Assembly (NCBI GenBank): GCA_038380795.1
Contig: CM076268.1
Span: 30,451,501-30,515,500, forward strand
Reading direction: 5' to 3'
Source: Pyrocephalus nanus
Lineage: Eukaryota; Chordata; Aves; Passeriformes; Tyrannidae
DNA: 64,000 nt
The position numbers and the translations under genes were made by a program. Numbering within the stretch: the stretch's first letter is position 1; the number at the start of each line of letters is the position of its first letter. Under the pieces are notes generated by a model. That model did no database searches and was not told where the DNA came from. It saw only the letters and a list, made by a program, of their open reading frames with translations. Positions 52,505 to 64,000 of this stretch are shown piece after piece.

Positions 52505-53497
52505 TGTTTGGGGTTGACCCAGGCTGGATGCCAGGAGCCCATCAAAGAAGCTCCATCACTCCCCTTGGAAAATATAATGGAATGCTCGTGGGTCAAGGTC
52601 AGGACAGGGAGAGCTCACTCACCAGTAACTGGCACAGGCAAAACAGACTTGACTTGGGGAAGTTAGTTTGATTTATTACCAATCAAATCAGAATAGGATA
52701 ATGATAAATAAAAACTGAATCTTAAACCACCTTCTCCCCACCCCTCCCTTCCTCCTGAGGTCAACTTCACCTCTGAATGCTCTACCTCTTGCTCCCCCAG
52801 TGGCATAGGGGGATGAAAATGGGGTTTGTGGTCAATTCGGCACATTTCTCTTGCTCCCTGCACATCACACTCCTCACTCTTTCCCTGCTCCAGCATGGGG
52901 TCCCTCCCACGGGAGAGAGCCCTTCAGGAACAGGCTGCTCCAGCAGAGGTCCCCCATGGGGTCACAAGTCCTGGCAGCAAACCTGCTCCAGCGTGGGCTC
53001 CTCTCTCCATGTAGCCACAGCTCCTGCCAGGAACCTGCTGCAGTGCAGGCTTTCCATGGGGTCACAGTCTCCTTTCAGCAGTCCCCTGCTCCGGCATGTA
53101 GTCCTCCAAGGGCTGCTCCCAAATGGACTTACATGGGCTGCAGGGACCAGCTGCCTCACCATGGGCTCCATCCACCATAGGCTGCAGGGGAATCTCCACT
53201 TCCCTGCCTCCTTTTCCATTGATCCTGGTATCTGCAGTGATGTTTCTCACATGTTCTCACTGCTCTCTGCCTGCAAGTTGCTGCTGGGCAGTTTTTTTCC
53301 TCCTTTTAAATGTGTTATCCCAGAGGTGTTACTGCAGTCATGGATGGGCACAGCCTTGGCCAGCAGTGGGTCCATCTTGGAGCTGGCTGGCACTGGCTCC
53401 ATTGGACATGGGGGAAGCTTCCAGCAGCTTCTCACAGAAGCCACCCCTGCAGCCTTTCCACTACCAACACCTTGACACACAAAGCCAATGCACCTAG
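52500..53497 (-). mobile_element. Solo LTR of an avian endogenous retrovirus (988 bp)
   Basis: The LTR body is 52,505-53,492. On the minus strand it begins TGCATTGG and ends CCCCAAACA, giving TG...CA termini. Flanks are TCTAG (52,500-52,504) and CCTAG (53,493-53,497), a 5-bp duplication with one mismatch, consistent with an ageing insertion. Minus orientation is supported by a TTTAAA-type TATA element at about 53,304-53,311 and an AATAAA signal at 52,672-52,677 (TTTATT on plus). I recognise the sequence as a family abundant in passerine genomes, with TTGGGGTTGACCCAGGCTGG and AAACAGACTTGACTTGGGG blocks, but cannot give a confident family name. The middle holds a VNTR. No retroviral genes flank it. 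Open frames up to 232 codons inside it are not genes. Confidence 0.88.
52885..53110. repeat. VNTR within the LTR
   Basis: Four to five diverged units of roughly 45-60 bp each restart with CTGCTCCAGC or a close variant (52,888, 52,938, 52,983, 53,037 and 53,086) and often contain CATGGGGTCAC or CATGGGGTCCC. Internal arrays of this type are usual in this LTR family, and unit number varies between copies. Confidence 0.75.
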
Positions 53498-54344
53498 TTA
53501 AGCTGTATTTTGGTAGAAGACAATATTAGTGTTGGCCTCTGGTCTTTAATTTATTTATTCTTGTTTTTCCAAGACGTTACACATCAGAGAGGTTCCCTCC
53601 ATGTGCCATCTGTTTCCTTGCAACTGGGAATGGTAGAATAATTTTCTGAAGAATTGCTGACAAGATGTGGCAGGGGAACAGTAATCCATAAGGACAAGAT
53701 TTCTCATTAAAGTCACTCAGCTCATCTGTGAAACAGCAAGCTCTTGATTTACACTGGTCACCTCTGGAGCAGGGAGGACATTGGCTGGTAAGTAACATTT
53801 TTTATTGCACAGGCTAATGGTAAGGTTCTTGACAGTAACTGGGATTGCTGTCAGATCAGTTTTCATGGCACAGACACACTTATCTAAGTGAGATTATTCT
53901 AGTTAGACAGTTTATCATAATAACAGATGTCATCATAGACCCCTCTTGACCTTAGTTACTTCATGATGTCTTAATGCTGGCGGGCTGTTGTCATATTATT
54001 CCTTAGGCTTTTGCTACGAAGGGCAGATGGACCACACAAGGCCCCTCATGAATTATAGCAGACCTTCTTTTTGGTCTTGTGGTACAGATCCTAAATTTCC
54101 TTTCTGTGTGTGCCTCCTGGTCTTCTCTCATGAGGAGAACCTTAGTGCAGGTTGCTGTTTCTGCTCTTGCTGAGCAGCCAGTTTATGACATACTGGCACA
54201 GCTGGACATGTCAGCCAGCTGACAATAGTTGCAAGCACACAAAGGAAATTGCTCTAGGACAGTTTAAAAATTAAATATATGCCACAGAAGTTGGGCTGGA
54301 TGGAGTGGGCAAGGAATAATACGGTAGAAATGAGAGACACAGTC

Positions 54345-54425
54345 ACGGACATGGTGGTTGGAAGGGATACTGCAGGTCACCCAGTCCAGCCTCCTGCCTA
54401 AAGCAGCACTATATACCTTGGAGGC
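54345..54425 (-). mobile_element. CR1 LINE 3' scrap
   Basis: GGTTGGAAGGGATACTGCAGG followed by TCACCCAGTCCAGCCTCCTG and CTAAAGCAGCACT is the reverse complement of the conserved CR1 3' block. Only about 80 bp remain. Confidence 0.75.
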
Positions 54426-55704
54426 CTGAAAGCACAGGGGAGCATACAAAGGTAGGAAGTACAGCTGGATTAAAACAGAAAGAGGAGATGTCCTCTTCCA
54501 ACTGAGGACTCATGTTTTTCCACATAAAATGAAAACTTACTTTTAAGTCATGATCAGCTCTTCCCCACCCCTCTACTTCTCTACATTAGTATTTTACAAT
54601 AAATACCAGTTGTCTTTTCAAGAGAGTCCTCACAGTACGTGGAAGTGAAAAAAAGAATAAGCCTATACAGTGTGAAAAAAAGAAATCATGATTATTGTGT
54701 AAACCATTGGCTGGAAAAAAGGACTTATTTTTCCTTCACCGATAAACAACAGCTGCTTTGCTGATTTTTTATTCTTAGGGTGTAAGGAGACTTGGGGTAG
54801 AGATCATGTTTAGTCTTGAGCTGCCAGGATTGTCAGGTGAATTTCAGATCTGTAGGTCTGTGTGCCTCCTGGCTTAGCCATTGTTAACAGGAGAAAAACA
54901 AATGAAAAATCTAAGATTGGAATCTTGGTCCAAGCCCTGCACAGACTAAAAGATGTGCTTAGTTTCATGTAGAAATGTAGTTAAATGATCTCAGGAAGTG
55001 ATTCCAGCTGAATTTATATGTTTGGAGGAGCACTTCCTTAATTATCTATGCTGAAAGTTGGCGATAGGATGCTACACAGTTTTTATCAAGAGTGACAGTC
55101 TGCTACTTGTCTTACCTGGCAGATCTGAAAAGTAAATATTTTTTCATAATGTTTCACTCTGCATTTTGCTTTTAACAGTGGTTATATTACGCCATCCTTC
55201 TCACAGATGGTCTGAGGAAAATGTGAAAATACAGCTGGAGACTATAAGAAAATCAAGATCACAGCCCAAGGTAGAATATCTAATCAAAGTAGCTCTTTGA
55301 TAGGCAAAAGGGTACATGCCCTCAAGCAGTGAGAGCCCCAGCTCTGTCATGAGGTGGATGTACTGACCCACATTAAGGTGTTCTGCTTTGCTTCCTGGCA
55401 ATGCACATTTGCTTTGGTTTTGTTGCAAACCCTCCAGTTGGGATCCTCTGGAAACAGGAGCCTAGAGGAACAGCGTGATTGGCTTGAAAGATTATTTTGT
55501 TGTGATTGCTAAACCAGCTGCATTCTTCCACTAGCTCACCATGTCAGATTCACATAAGCACGCCCCAGTGCATAAGCACACTTGTAAGATGCTAAATTCA
55601 GCCAACCATCTCTTCACTCCTTAAGGGCTGAGATAAAGAGGAGTGTGAATGGCAAAAAGTAGAGGAAGAGACTGGCAGATCACACAAAGCCAGAGTAACT
55701 GCTG

Positions 55705-55733
55705 AGTCCTTAGTACCTCTCAGTCCTTAGTAC
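55705..55733. repeat. 17-bp tandem duplication, partial
   Basis: AGTCCTTAGTAC occurs at 55,705-55,716 and 55,722-55,733 with a 17-bp period. This looks like simple slippage. Confidence 0.8.
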
Positions 55734-58700
55734 TACTTTAATGATTCAGTAACACCAATAATACTTTGAACCAGGTGATTAGAAATAGAAGATTCTAGAG
55801 TACTCACCCCATTATCCTTCTCTCTCAAATATGAAACATTATACCAAAATGTGATTATATCACTCCAAATAACTCCCAATAAAGCAACTTAAGAGAATGT
55901 TGTCGGAGAAAGTCCTACGGTCCAGCTATCTGGCACGGTCTTGCTAAGATGTTTGCAGCTGCCTGGTAGTTGTTTGCTGGCTCTTCCTCCAAGCAGATAA
56001 CCTACCCATATGTGTGACCTTAACCTGGAATATATGGTCCCAGTTTTCTAGAATACAAGCTCTTGCAATTGAGATTCATAACCCTCTAACAAGATAATAA
56101 TACAAAAATCTGAGTCAGCCCAATGACTGCACTTGAATAATAACATGTAAACAGAAAAATCCTTTTCTGTTGGCTGAAATATTGCCAAGGTTCATTAGAG
56201 TCAGCACACAGACACTTGCATGTGCTGGAAACATGTAGCTTTGAAAGACTGGTAATTTCTTGAATAAAAAAATATGCAAAACATTTAAGACATTGTATAT
56301 GAAGATGAAAGATGTATGATTTAAATTGAAAGCTATAGGGGTAGCACTGGAATTAAGATAATGTGCCTAAAGAATGGATTAGTAACAAATTATTTTTTCC
56401 AACTGTTGACTTTTATTCAGAAATGAAAGACATAACTACCTATTTGGAAATACACAATTCTAACTTGTCCATGAATGCAAAGACTGTCTATGTAAATTAT
56501 ATAAAGATTGTTCAAACCCAAATTTTCTCTGTGGCTTTGTTCACTTGCTTTTGCAATCCTGAGTATTTCCAGTGAATCTGCTAAGGACGCCTCTGACCTG
56601 CAACAACATATGAAATAAGAATACATAAAAACTGCTCTGTACCACTGAAATTTAACTATCTTCAGCTTTTTTTTCATCGTGGACAGAATCTGAAAATTTA
56701 CTACTTCTTATGTAATCACAGCTATGTGGACGTTTGCAAGTTACATGAGGTCTCTGCAGCCTTGAAATCACCATTCAGGTGAAAGTTTAAGAATAAAACA
56801 GTGGTCACTGATGGATCCTTTTGCTATTTCTTACTTGTCTTGCATAGGCAATGACAAGGCTAAGAAGAGCAGTTGGTGATTTCTCTTCATCTCTGTACCT
56901 GGGCACCTCATCCTGATAGGATCCTTTTCTACACAGGAAGAGGGAAAGCTACTGCTGCTACCAATGTGCTCATTAAATCAGACTGATGCTTTCATTCAGA
57001 AAATATTTGCATCCATTTGGATGTTTTTCTTGATGTATTTTTTGCCATCTATATTGGTGGATTCATCCACTCAAATATATGCAAAACTTAAATGCACCGA
57101 GGTAAAGCCCCCAAAATACAAAACTTACATTTTCTGAAGGTGGATGATAGTTTCATATTTGACAGCAAATATTCAGATATATACCAAAAAGTAGCACATT
57201 CGTGCTGCCCTTCGTCTTATTAAACATGGTGGTTTTTATTTTATTTTTTGTGGTAATTATCAAATGATAAGGAAATCAAGACAAATATCTGCATTCTGAG
57301 AATGTGCTGAATAAATGATGCAAGAAAAAGCAGTTTTGAAGAGATTTGCAACTGAAAGGTCACCTGGCAGTGTGGCAACTTGTTTAATGAACCAGGAGTA
57401 AGATAATTTAATATGCTTCTCAGGGATTCAGAAAAGAAGCCTAGTGTTCCTCTGTGCCTGGTATCATGGCATTGTATTTGGAGGTCTTTTAAAACAAAGA
57501 TGTAACATTATTTATGCAAAACTGTCCCATTCCAATGTTCATCATGAAGAGGACTTAAAGTGCACATCAGAGATTGGCAGTGACTGGAACAAGCATTTAC
57601 GGTTTATGTAGAAAGCTCTACCTCATACCTAATGTGTACATTGACAAACATATTACAGCATTAGTAAATCAGCAGATCTAGGAGTTTGGGCTTTAATAGC
57701 TGCTGGAGAGAAGGGTTCTGTTCTATTTAGCACCTCCACAGCAGAAGGATTCTGAATGTTACCTTTGGCACTTGCTGAGGCATTGACTGGCTCCCATTTT
57801 GATAGTCCATGCAAGACAGGAGATGTTTTTCCCATGTTGCAGCTTCACTTAGATTCTCCCAGTCCTTCAGTTTACAGTGAGGAGGCTTAAAGGGAGTCAC
57901 TGTTTCCTTTTACAAGAAATGCCTGCAAGAGATTTATAATGCCTTCCTCTCAAGTATTTATTTTTTTTTTTATTTTCTCAAACAAATGGGGCAGAGAATG
58001 TCTTGCTAAATGACAGAATAGGAAAAGACTTTACCACAAGCATAGCCTAAGTATGTCTTATTCACTTAAGTTCTTGTCCCAAGGTAGAGACTTTTGTTTG
58101 AAATGCACCTTATTAGGTTGATCTTGAACATCTTTAATGAGTGTTTCCTCATCAGATGGCCCCGTGTGCTAGTTTGATTGTTGGATATGAGGACTGAGAT
58201 TGCTTGCACTTTGCATAACACAATTACAGTTGTTTGCTGAGACCAGAGCTATAGTCTTTGATCATTGGCTTCTCAGTGGCAGCCCCAATTAAACTCTTGT
58301 AGAAATACTCCATAGAAATTAATCTACTGCCAAATAATAGGAGAGAAGTTACATGGTTGAAGCAGAACTTTTGAATTTATTGCAAGGGAGTCTGTCAGAA
58401 ATCAAATCTATATAGAGCCATTAAAGATAGAAAATAAAGAAGCACACCTCCCATGAACCAGTCTTTTTTATACTGCATAAATACCTATTTACTATGGCAA
58501 AGGAGTATTGGCATCTCCCACTGAGTTTTCAGAAGAACAATAAATAAAAAAGTTGAATTAACAACCATCATCTAAGTGATACCATGGAAAGTATTTGCAG
58601 TTTGAGCACTGCAGAACTTTCTGTATACAGTATTTTCTTCTTAGTTGTTCCACTGGGTGGCACAACTCCTACATTGCCTTTTTCAAAGATATCATTCAAT

Positions 58701-60759
58701 ATTTGAATATGTTAAATTATTTTACTGTATTATTTTGTGTTGACAGCTGCAGCCTCGAGTTCTGATTGCCAGGTGAAATTGAAACTTAAAGTAACTGGGA
58801 CAGAAGTGCCTCTACACTGTCTTTAATCCAAGACAAAACCTATACCAGGGTGCCCTCCTGCTCCCCCCTGCCCCTCCAAACTGTGGTTATCTAACTTAGA
58901 ACAAAATCTAATATGTTGGGAAAACATGTGAATCAGACCTTAGAGCAAATAAAGCTTTCCACAAAGTACTTTGGTTTCCAGACAGAAACCAAAATGTTTG
59001 CTCCTTTCATGGGAACTACTTGGCAACCTGTATTTTAAAAAAATTTTTCTGAGACCCTCATGCTTGCCAGGGTGAGAGGGTAAGGAAACTGTCCCGCATT
59101 TCAGGTGGATCCACCTACAGTCTTTTATTAAAAGGAAGAAATCTAAACCTCCAAGTCCTGTCTGCTCAGAGGATTGTCCTTTAGAACTCATGACAGGGTT
59201 TCTCACCACATGGTTGCCAAGCTGATGAAGAATACCTGGATTTGGCCTTCAATGTTATAAAAATGTTCTGACAGACTAACAAGGCCCCGTTGCTTCTCAG
59301 CGTCCCTGATTGTTATTTTTTCTTCAATTCTTCATCTCTTTAAGGCTTTTCCTTAAAAATAATTTAAAAAATTAATTCTGTGATGTTTAAATGAAGTATT
59401 TTGTAATAGTGACAGGGATTCTCAGGTATTTCCAGATGTTATCCTCTATATTTGTAAGTCAGGTGCCCAAGGAAAGCATTTCCACAGTGAGTGGTTGTCT
59501 CCCTGTCAGTTCTGCCTCATCTCCATTTACATTTGAGCCCAGGGGTTAATTCCAGTGAAATCTGAAAGAGGAACAGGTAGGACTCACAGAGGTGTCTAAA
59601 TGGATATAAAATTTGGGAAAACTGGCCCGTGACTAGAGTGAGCTGTACACAAATGAAGACCCTCCTGGGAGAACTCACACATTATATGTAACATTTGGTT
59701 ATAGCTAATCAGTCAAAATGTACCTGACCAGCCAGTTAGCATTTGTGCACTGTCAGATTAGCTGTAACTCTGCTTTCAAGCTGTCTCTTGCAGGATGCAG
59801 CTGGAAATATCCCTGCAGGAACTGGGTCATGACAGTAGGGGACAAATCTATAAGAAAGCCATTTCATTAGTTATGCTACTCATGCAGCAACTAATTTTAA
59901 ATGAAGGAAATGTCTCACTAGTCAGGTTCATATAAATCTTTTGTGCAGGAGGCTTATGCTTTTATCTTTAAATACATTATGCTTTTAATTTTCAAATAAA
60001 TATATTTGGGCTTTGTAGATTCAATTTTCTTTTGCCAAAATCCTGCTACAGTAGGGTTAGCTCCTTTGTAACTATAAGAGGAGCAAGGCTGTGAGGGTAT
60101 TCTATATGGCAGGTGACAGCTCCAGAGCAGTAAATCAGGGTTATGTACCGAAACTCATTAATTTACCCATATAACCAAACTTCTACACTTTATTTTAGTG
60201 TCTAGAGTGCTTCAACTTTTCTGCTTTCTTTTTAAGCTACAGCTGCTCTGCCCCCGGATCTTTATACACATGGGATAAATTTCTCTTGACTTCAGTGGAG
60301 TTCTACCAGCCAGAAATTTTGCTTCTGGCCTTCTATAGGATTTAAATTGTGTGTGTTGGAAGAAAATGTCAGATTAGACTCAGGAGAAAAAGAAACATGA
60401 AGAATACCCACATGTCTAAACTATAGGCAGAAAAAGAAAAGTAGGAACTGGTGTTGGATTATTTTAATTTTAACTACATTTATACTTGCTTGGAAATTCA
60501 AATGTGGCTTTAGCTATCCCAGGTTAAATAAATACCTGAAGTATTGTTTGGGACAGCAGACATGTAAGAGAAAGCTGATCGAAGTAGAAATTTGAAGCAT
60601 CTTTTACTGCTAAGTGAGGGGTTTTTTTTGGTCCTAAAATAAAACATGCCATTTTTAGGAACAATAAGGCAAGTATTTTTAAAAAATCAGGTTTTCCATG
60701 CTTATTTTTTCCCTACTTCTAAGAAAATCTCAAAGGATAGCTTTGACTTCCTTTTACAG

Positions 60760-60784
60760 AAAAAAAAAAAAAAAAAAAAAAAAA
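60760..60784 (+). repeat. Poly(A) run, 25 bases
   Basis: This is the longest A run in the window. No recognisable retroposon body precedes it, and no target-site duplication was found by eye. Confidence 0.9.
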
Positions 60785-63088
60785 GCTACAAATGTGACTT
60801 ATCTTGGCAAAGAACTATGGTTTCTTAATTGTATTTAATATTTGTGTTGCTTCTGCAGTTCCAATTATACTGATGTATCCTGATGCAATGTCTGTAAATC
60901 AGCGTCCTTGCTGGCTCTTCCGTCATTAGTTCCCAGTTCTGCTGGAGCTCTTGCTGAGGTGCTGGGGCTCTGCAGAGGCCTTGCCCTTGGTTAGCTTGCC
61001 CTTGCAGATGCCAGGCAGAAATGAGGCTCCATGAGGGCTCTAAATGGGAAGGGAAATGACGGAAATGAAGTTGTTGGGACATCTGTGCCGTGGTGAATGA
61101 TTAAAGGGGGACTAAGGGGTAGGGTGGATGACACCCTAACTCACAGTGCATGTATTTGAAGCAGGAGTTTGGCTGGATTGCCAAGGGATTGTGATTAGGA
61201 GAAGAGTATTTCCCCTGTGGGCACAAGAAGGCTGTAGATACTGTGAACAACGTTGTTCTTTTGAAAGCAAGACTTGTAACTGTGTGACAGGGAGAAGATC
61301 TGTATGAATGAGAGCCTACTGGGAATGTGAGAGTCCTCTTGCTGGGCACTGACGGTGAAAAACAGGAGAGAAAGTGGCTTGCCACATGTTTTCTCTATTC
61401 TTTTCTGTTCTTTTCTCTCTTATTCTTTTTCTGAGAGAGAACAGAGCTTCTTATTCCCTTAATGGCTTTTGCTTTTCAAAGTACATTTTTCCTGCTGGAA
61501 AATACCAGCTCTAAACATGATTTTACCAGTAGAATCCCCCTTCTAATGATACAGATTTTCACTTTGTTTAGGGAAAAGACAAAAGTATGCCATCCAAAAT
61601 ACTCTTCCCAGGTGAAGGTGTGTACTCTACTGACTCACCTTCTGAGCGCTTCCATCCTCAGCTCAGATTCTTCCTTTAAAATCTTTGTTGGCTTATGGCA
61701 TACAGCAATGCCAGTGACTGTAGCTTGGAACTTTTCCTCTACTCTTAAGAAAATGAAACGTTTTGTATTATTTACCTCATGGGACATTTTCTTTATGAAC
61801 TATTATCTAAAAATAGAACATATCCAACAGAACAGCAATGAATGCTCATATAACAAAGTGAGAGTTCGTGATCATTTGTGGCTTCACATTAGGGTGTGAA
61901 TTGAATCCTTTAAATCCTAAATTGTTGGGTTTTTTTCTTCAAGCTGTTTCTCCAGCTCTGATGCTGCCCGCCTAGCTAGATGGATAATTAGTTTCAACAT
62001 CTGAAGGACTTCAAATAGAACAGTGCTGGGAACTGGGTGGTCTGGTTCCTTTTAAGTGCTTGCCTACTGCAAAACTGTTACACATAGAAAGCATGGGGTT
62101 TTTCCTTCTACTTGTAACTTTACACTCTGGCTTGCACAGGTGGCTTTGGTATTAGTTGTAACAAACAAAAGCAGTTGATGATTAAAAATGGGTTTTTAAA
62201 GGAGAAAATTGCACAGCATCAAACTCTGTGTAAGAACAGTCATCAAGTGCTTTTGGTAGCTAATGCCACGTATGCAGTATTCAACAGGGGAATTTGTATT
62301 GGTTACAGATTCAGGAGTAAGTAACAGAAATTTCACACAATTAAGAACAACTGATTTTAGAGAACTTTCTGCTCTGAACTGAATCGTTAGCTTATGAGTG
62401 ATCTCTTGGACTGTTCCAGTGTCCTCTGTAAGGAAGGAGGATTCAGGGTCCAGGAATGTCTGTCATGAAAAGTGACCGTTCAGGGTATGTATGTAGGGTA
62501 TGCTGCATTTTCTGCAAAAGTATAGAAATTTCTGCTATTGTGTCAGTAATGCTGTTGTTCTTTAGGCCATCTAGCTCAGAGCTAATGCAGATAGTTTTAT
62601 CTGCATCATGTCTTTGATGGCAGGCACTTCCAAGCAGAAAGTATATTTCTCTGCAGTAATAGAAGTAAAGGCACATAAGTAATTTAAACTATAAAAGCAG
62701 CGATGATACAGAGGGGACATGGTGAACCTTGGAATGAATCCAGCCTCTGTTGCAGCCAATTGGTGGCATTTAGATGTCTTATCTCTTGCATTATCCTATA
62801 GAAGACCTGCAGCTTAGCAAAGTACAAAGTGAAGACTGAGACAGGGCTGTGGCAAAAAGTCCATCAAACAGAGGTGGTTAATGCCAGCCATAAAGGATAA
62901 GGAATATGCAGACTGTAGTGACTCAGGTCATGTAAGAACTTGCAAGCAAAGATCCAGGGAGGAGCTTCCCAAATGTCAGGTGTCAGATTTTACAGAAGAG
63001 AAAATAAGCTTTGAATGGTTTTGAATGATGGATTTGATGTCAATGACACCAGAAGAGCAGAAACATGTAACTTTTGCCGTATGGGTTT

Positions 63089-63132
63089 TTTTACTGTTTT
63101 TAATTAGTTATTTTACTGTTTTTAATTAATTA
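63089..63132. repeat. 22-bp tandem duplication with TAATTA cores
   Basis: Two adjacent units, 63,089-63,110 and 63,111-63,132, read TTTTACTGTTTTTAATTA then GTTA or ATTA, differing at one base. Each has an AATTA homeodomain-type core. The array ends in TTACAG, which happens to resemble a splice acceptor. Confidence 0.85.
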
Positions 63133-64000
63133 TTACAGTTGTTGAGAAAAGTGACTGGCATGGCAAGATCTCTGCTTACTGTCTGCAGAGGAGTTCTCAA
63201 ACCAACCTTTGAAGGAATAAGATGTATCTTTGTTGTGGCATATATTCTCTTTTTAGAGGTGTATTCTTTAAATGAATATCAGCTCCAAAGTACTCACATT
63301 GGCTTGTGGTTTCTCACAGAATTAGAACACTCCAAACTGCTAAAGACCACAAGAATAACTTAAAGAAAAATACTAATAGGTAGACCAGTCTCCAGAGGAA
63401 TAGACAGTAAATGAAATGGGGGAAAAAACTCACAAAGTTTTTGCTGGAGTGAACTCCTTTAGTCCTGAAGTTAATCATGTAATTTGTACTGTATGTGGAT
63501 CCAGTGGTTTTCCTGTACATATCAGCTTGCAAAATGGGGATAAGAATGACCTAATGCCTGTCTTCTATTTCAGTGTGTTCACATCAGTTTAACTACCCCA
63601 TAACTCACAGAAAGGTTTTCTGCAGTGATGATCCCCAGTGACATGACGACACATGGTGTTAGATGTACCAAGTAATATCTTTTTGTATCAGTGCATTAGG
63701 TAAACCTGATACTTTATTTATATGGATGAAAGAACCATGAATTCAAGATGTTAAGGTTAATAGGTCAAAATCTAACCTAAATAAAACTCTCAATGAGAAT
63801 TTTGCCTGGGCAAGGACTTCGGGATTTAGCCTTAAGAGAATTAACAAGGTACATCAGGTCTTGTCACCGCTCTGATTGCCAGAAGCCTGTCTGGACAGTG
63901 TCCAGAAATACATTCTCAATCACAGCAGATTAAAGCAGCTAATACAGGAAATGATGTGTACTATTTCACATTGTCTGTTCTGTTATCTGGACAGGTACAG

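Larger units (their letters stand above)
53498..64000. other. AT-rich non-coding DNA
   Basis: No gene or RNA gene was recognised. The contents are a CR1 scrap at 54,345-54,425, small tandem duplications at 55,705-55,733 and 63,089-63,132, and a 25-base A run at 60,760-60,784. The 145-codon plus-strand open frame at 61,462-61,899 has no family features and is compatible with chance. The last bases (ACAG then GTACAG) resemble a splice donor, but no exon can be defined at the window edge. Confidence 0.55.

Noticed and set aside
52777..53497. Open frames up to 232 codons on plus at 52.8-53.5 kb
   Set aside because: They lie wholly inside the solo LTR, overlap in several frames and follow its internal VNTR.
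60650..60784. Long poly(A) considered as the tail of a processed pseudogene or retroposon
   Set aside because: No recognisable gene-like or element body precedes it, and no flanking target duplication was seen.
61462..61899. 145-codon plus-strand open frame
   Set aside because: No family motif is present, and a few frames of this length are expected by chance among all stop-to-stop intervals in 64 kb.
1..64000. CRISPR arrays, operons, phage or plasmid modules, tRNA or rRNA genes
   Set aside because: No regularly spaced repeats with unique spacers, no gene clusters and no cloverleaf or rRNA core sequences were seen. The DNA is vertebrate in character.

Overview
The window reads as vertebrate, almost certainly avian, nuclear DNA. 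The evidence is CR1 LINE fragments, two solo retroviral LTRs of the kinds common in neoavian and especially passerine genomes, AT-rich non-coding background with homopolymer A/T runs, and two sharply bounded CpG islands. There is no bacterial, phage, plasmid or organellar signature. I recognise no protein-coding gene. Every long open frame is either a by-product of the few stop codons in the GC-rich islands or lies inside a repeat.

Layout. 1-8.77 kb is AT-rich non-coding DNA. CpG island 1 (about 8.77-9.75 kb) carries a compact CRE / MEF2-type / inverted CCAAT cluster and, next to it, a 45-bp GC-rich minisatellite. 9.75-26.09 kb is non-coding DNA holding an old CR1 copy (14.6-15.2 kb), a 549-bp solo LTR with a perfect 5-bp target duplication (20.09-20.64 kb) and a CR1 3' tail (21.6 kb). 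CpG island 2 (about 26.10-27.31 kb) has a CCAAT box beside a CACGTG E-box, a second low-complexity repeat, a CCCT tract and a 21-base G run. From 27.3 to 64 kb the DNA is AT-rich, intronic or intergenic, with a CR1 copy (34.6-35.0 kb), a 988-bp solo LTR (52.5-53.5 kb), a CR1 scrap (54.3 kb), inverted repeats, short tandem duplications and poly(A) runs.

Interpretation. The islands are best read as two promoters 17 kb apart. Both contain good splice-donor matches on the minus strand (about 8920 or 8799, and 26528), so untranslated first exons of one or two minus-strand transcripts are plausible. A plus-strand transcript leaving island 2 is equally possible, and a few splice-bounded open intervals between 29 and 49 kb could be its exons. 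None of this is proven by sequence alone. I found no new multi-gene system. The best leads are the promoter architectures, the island-embedded minisatellites and a nested inverted repeat at 31,882-31,998.
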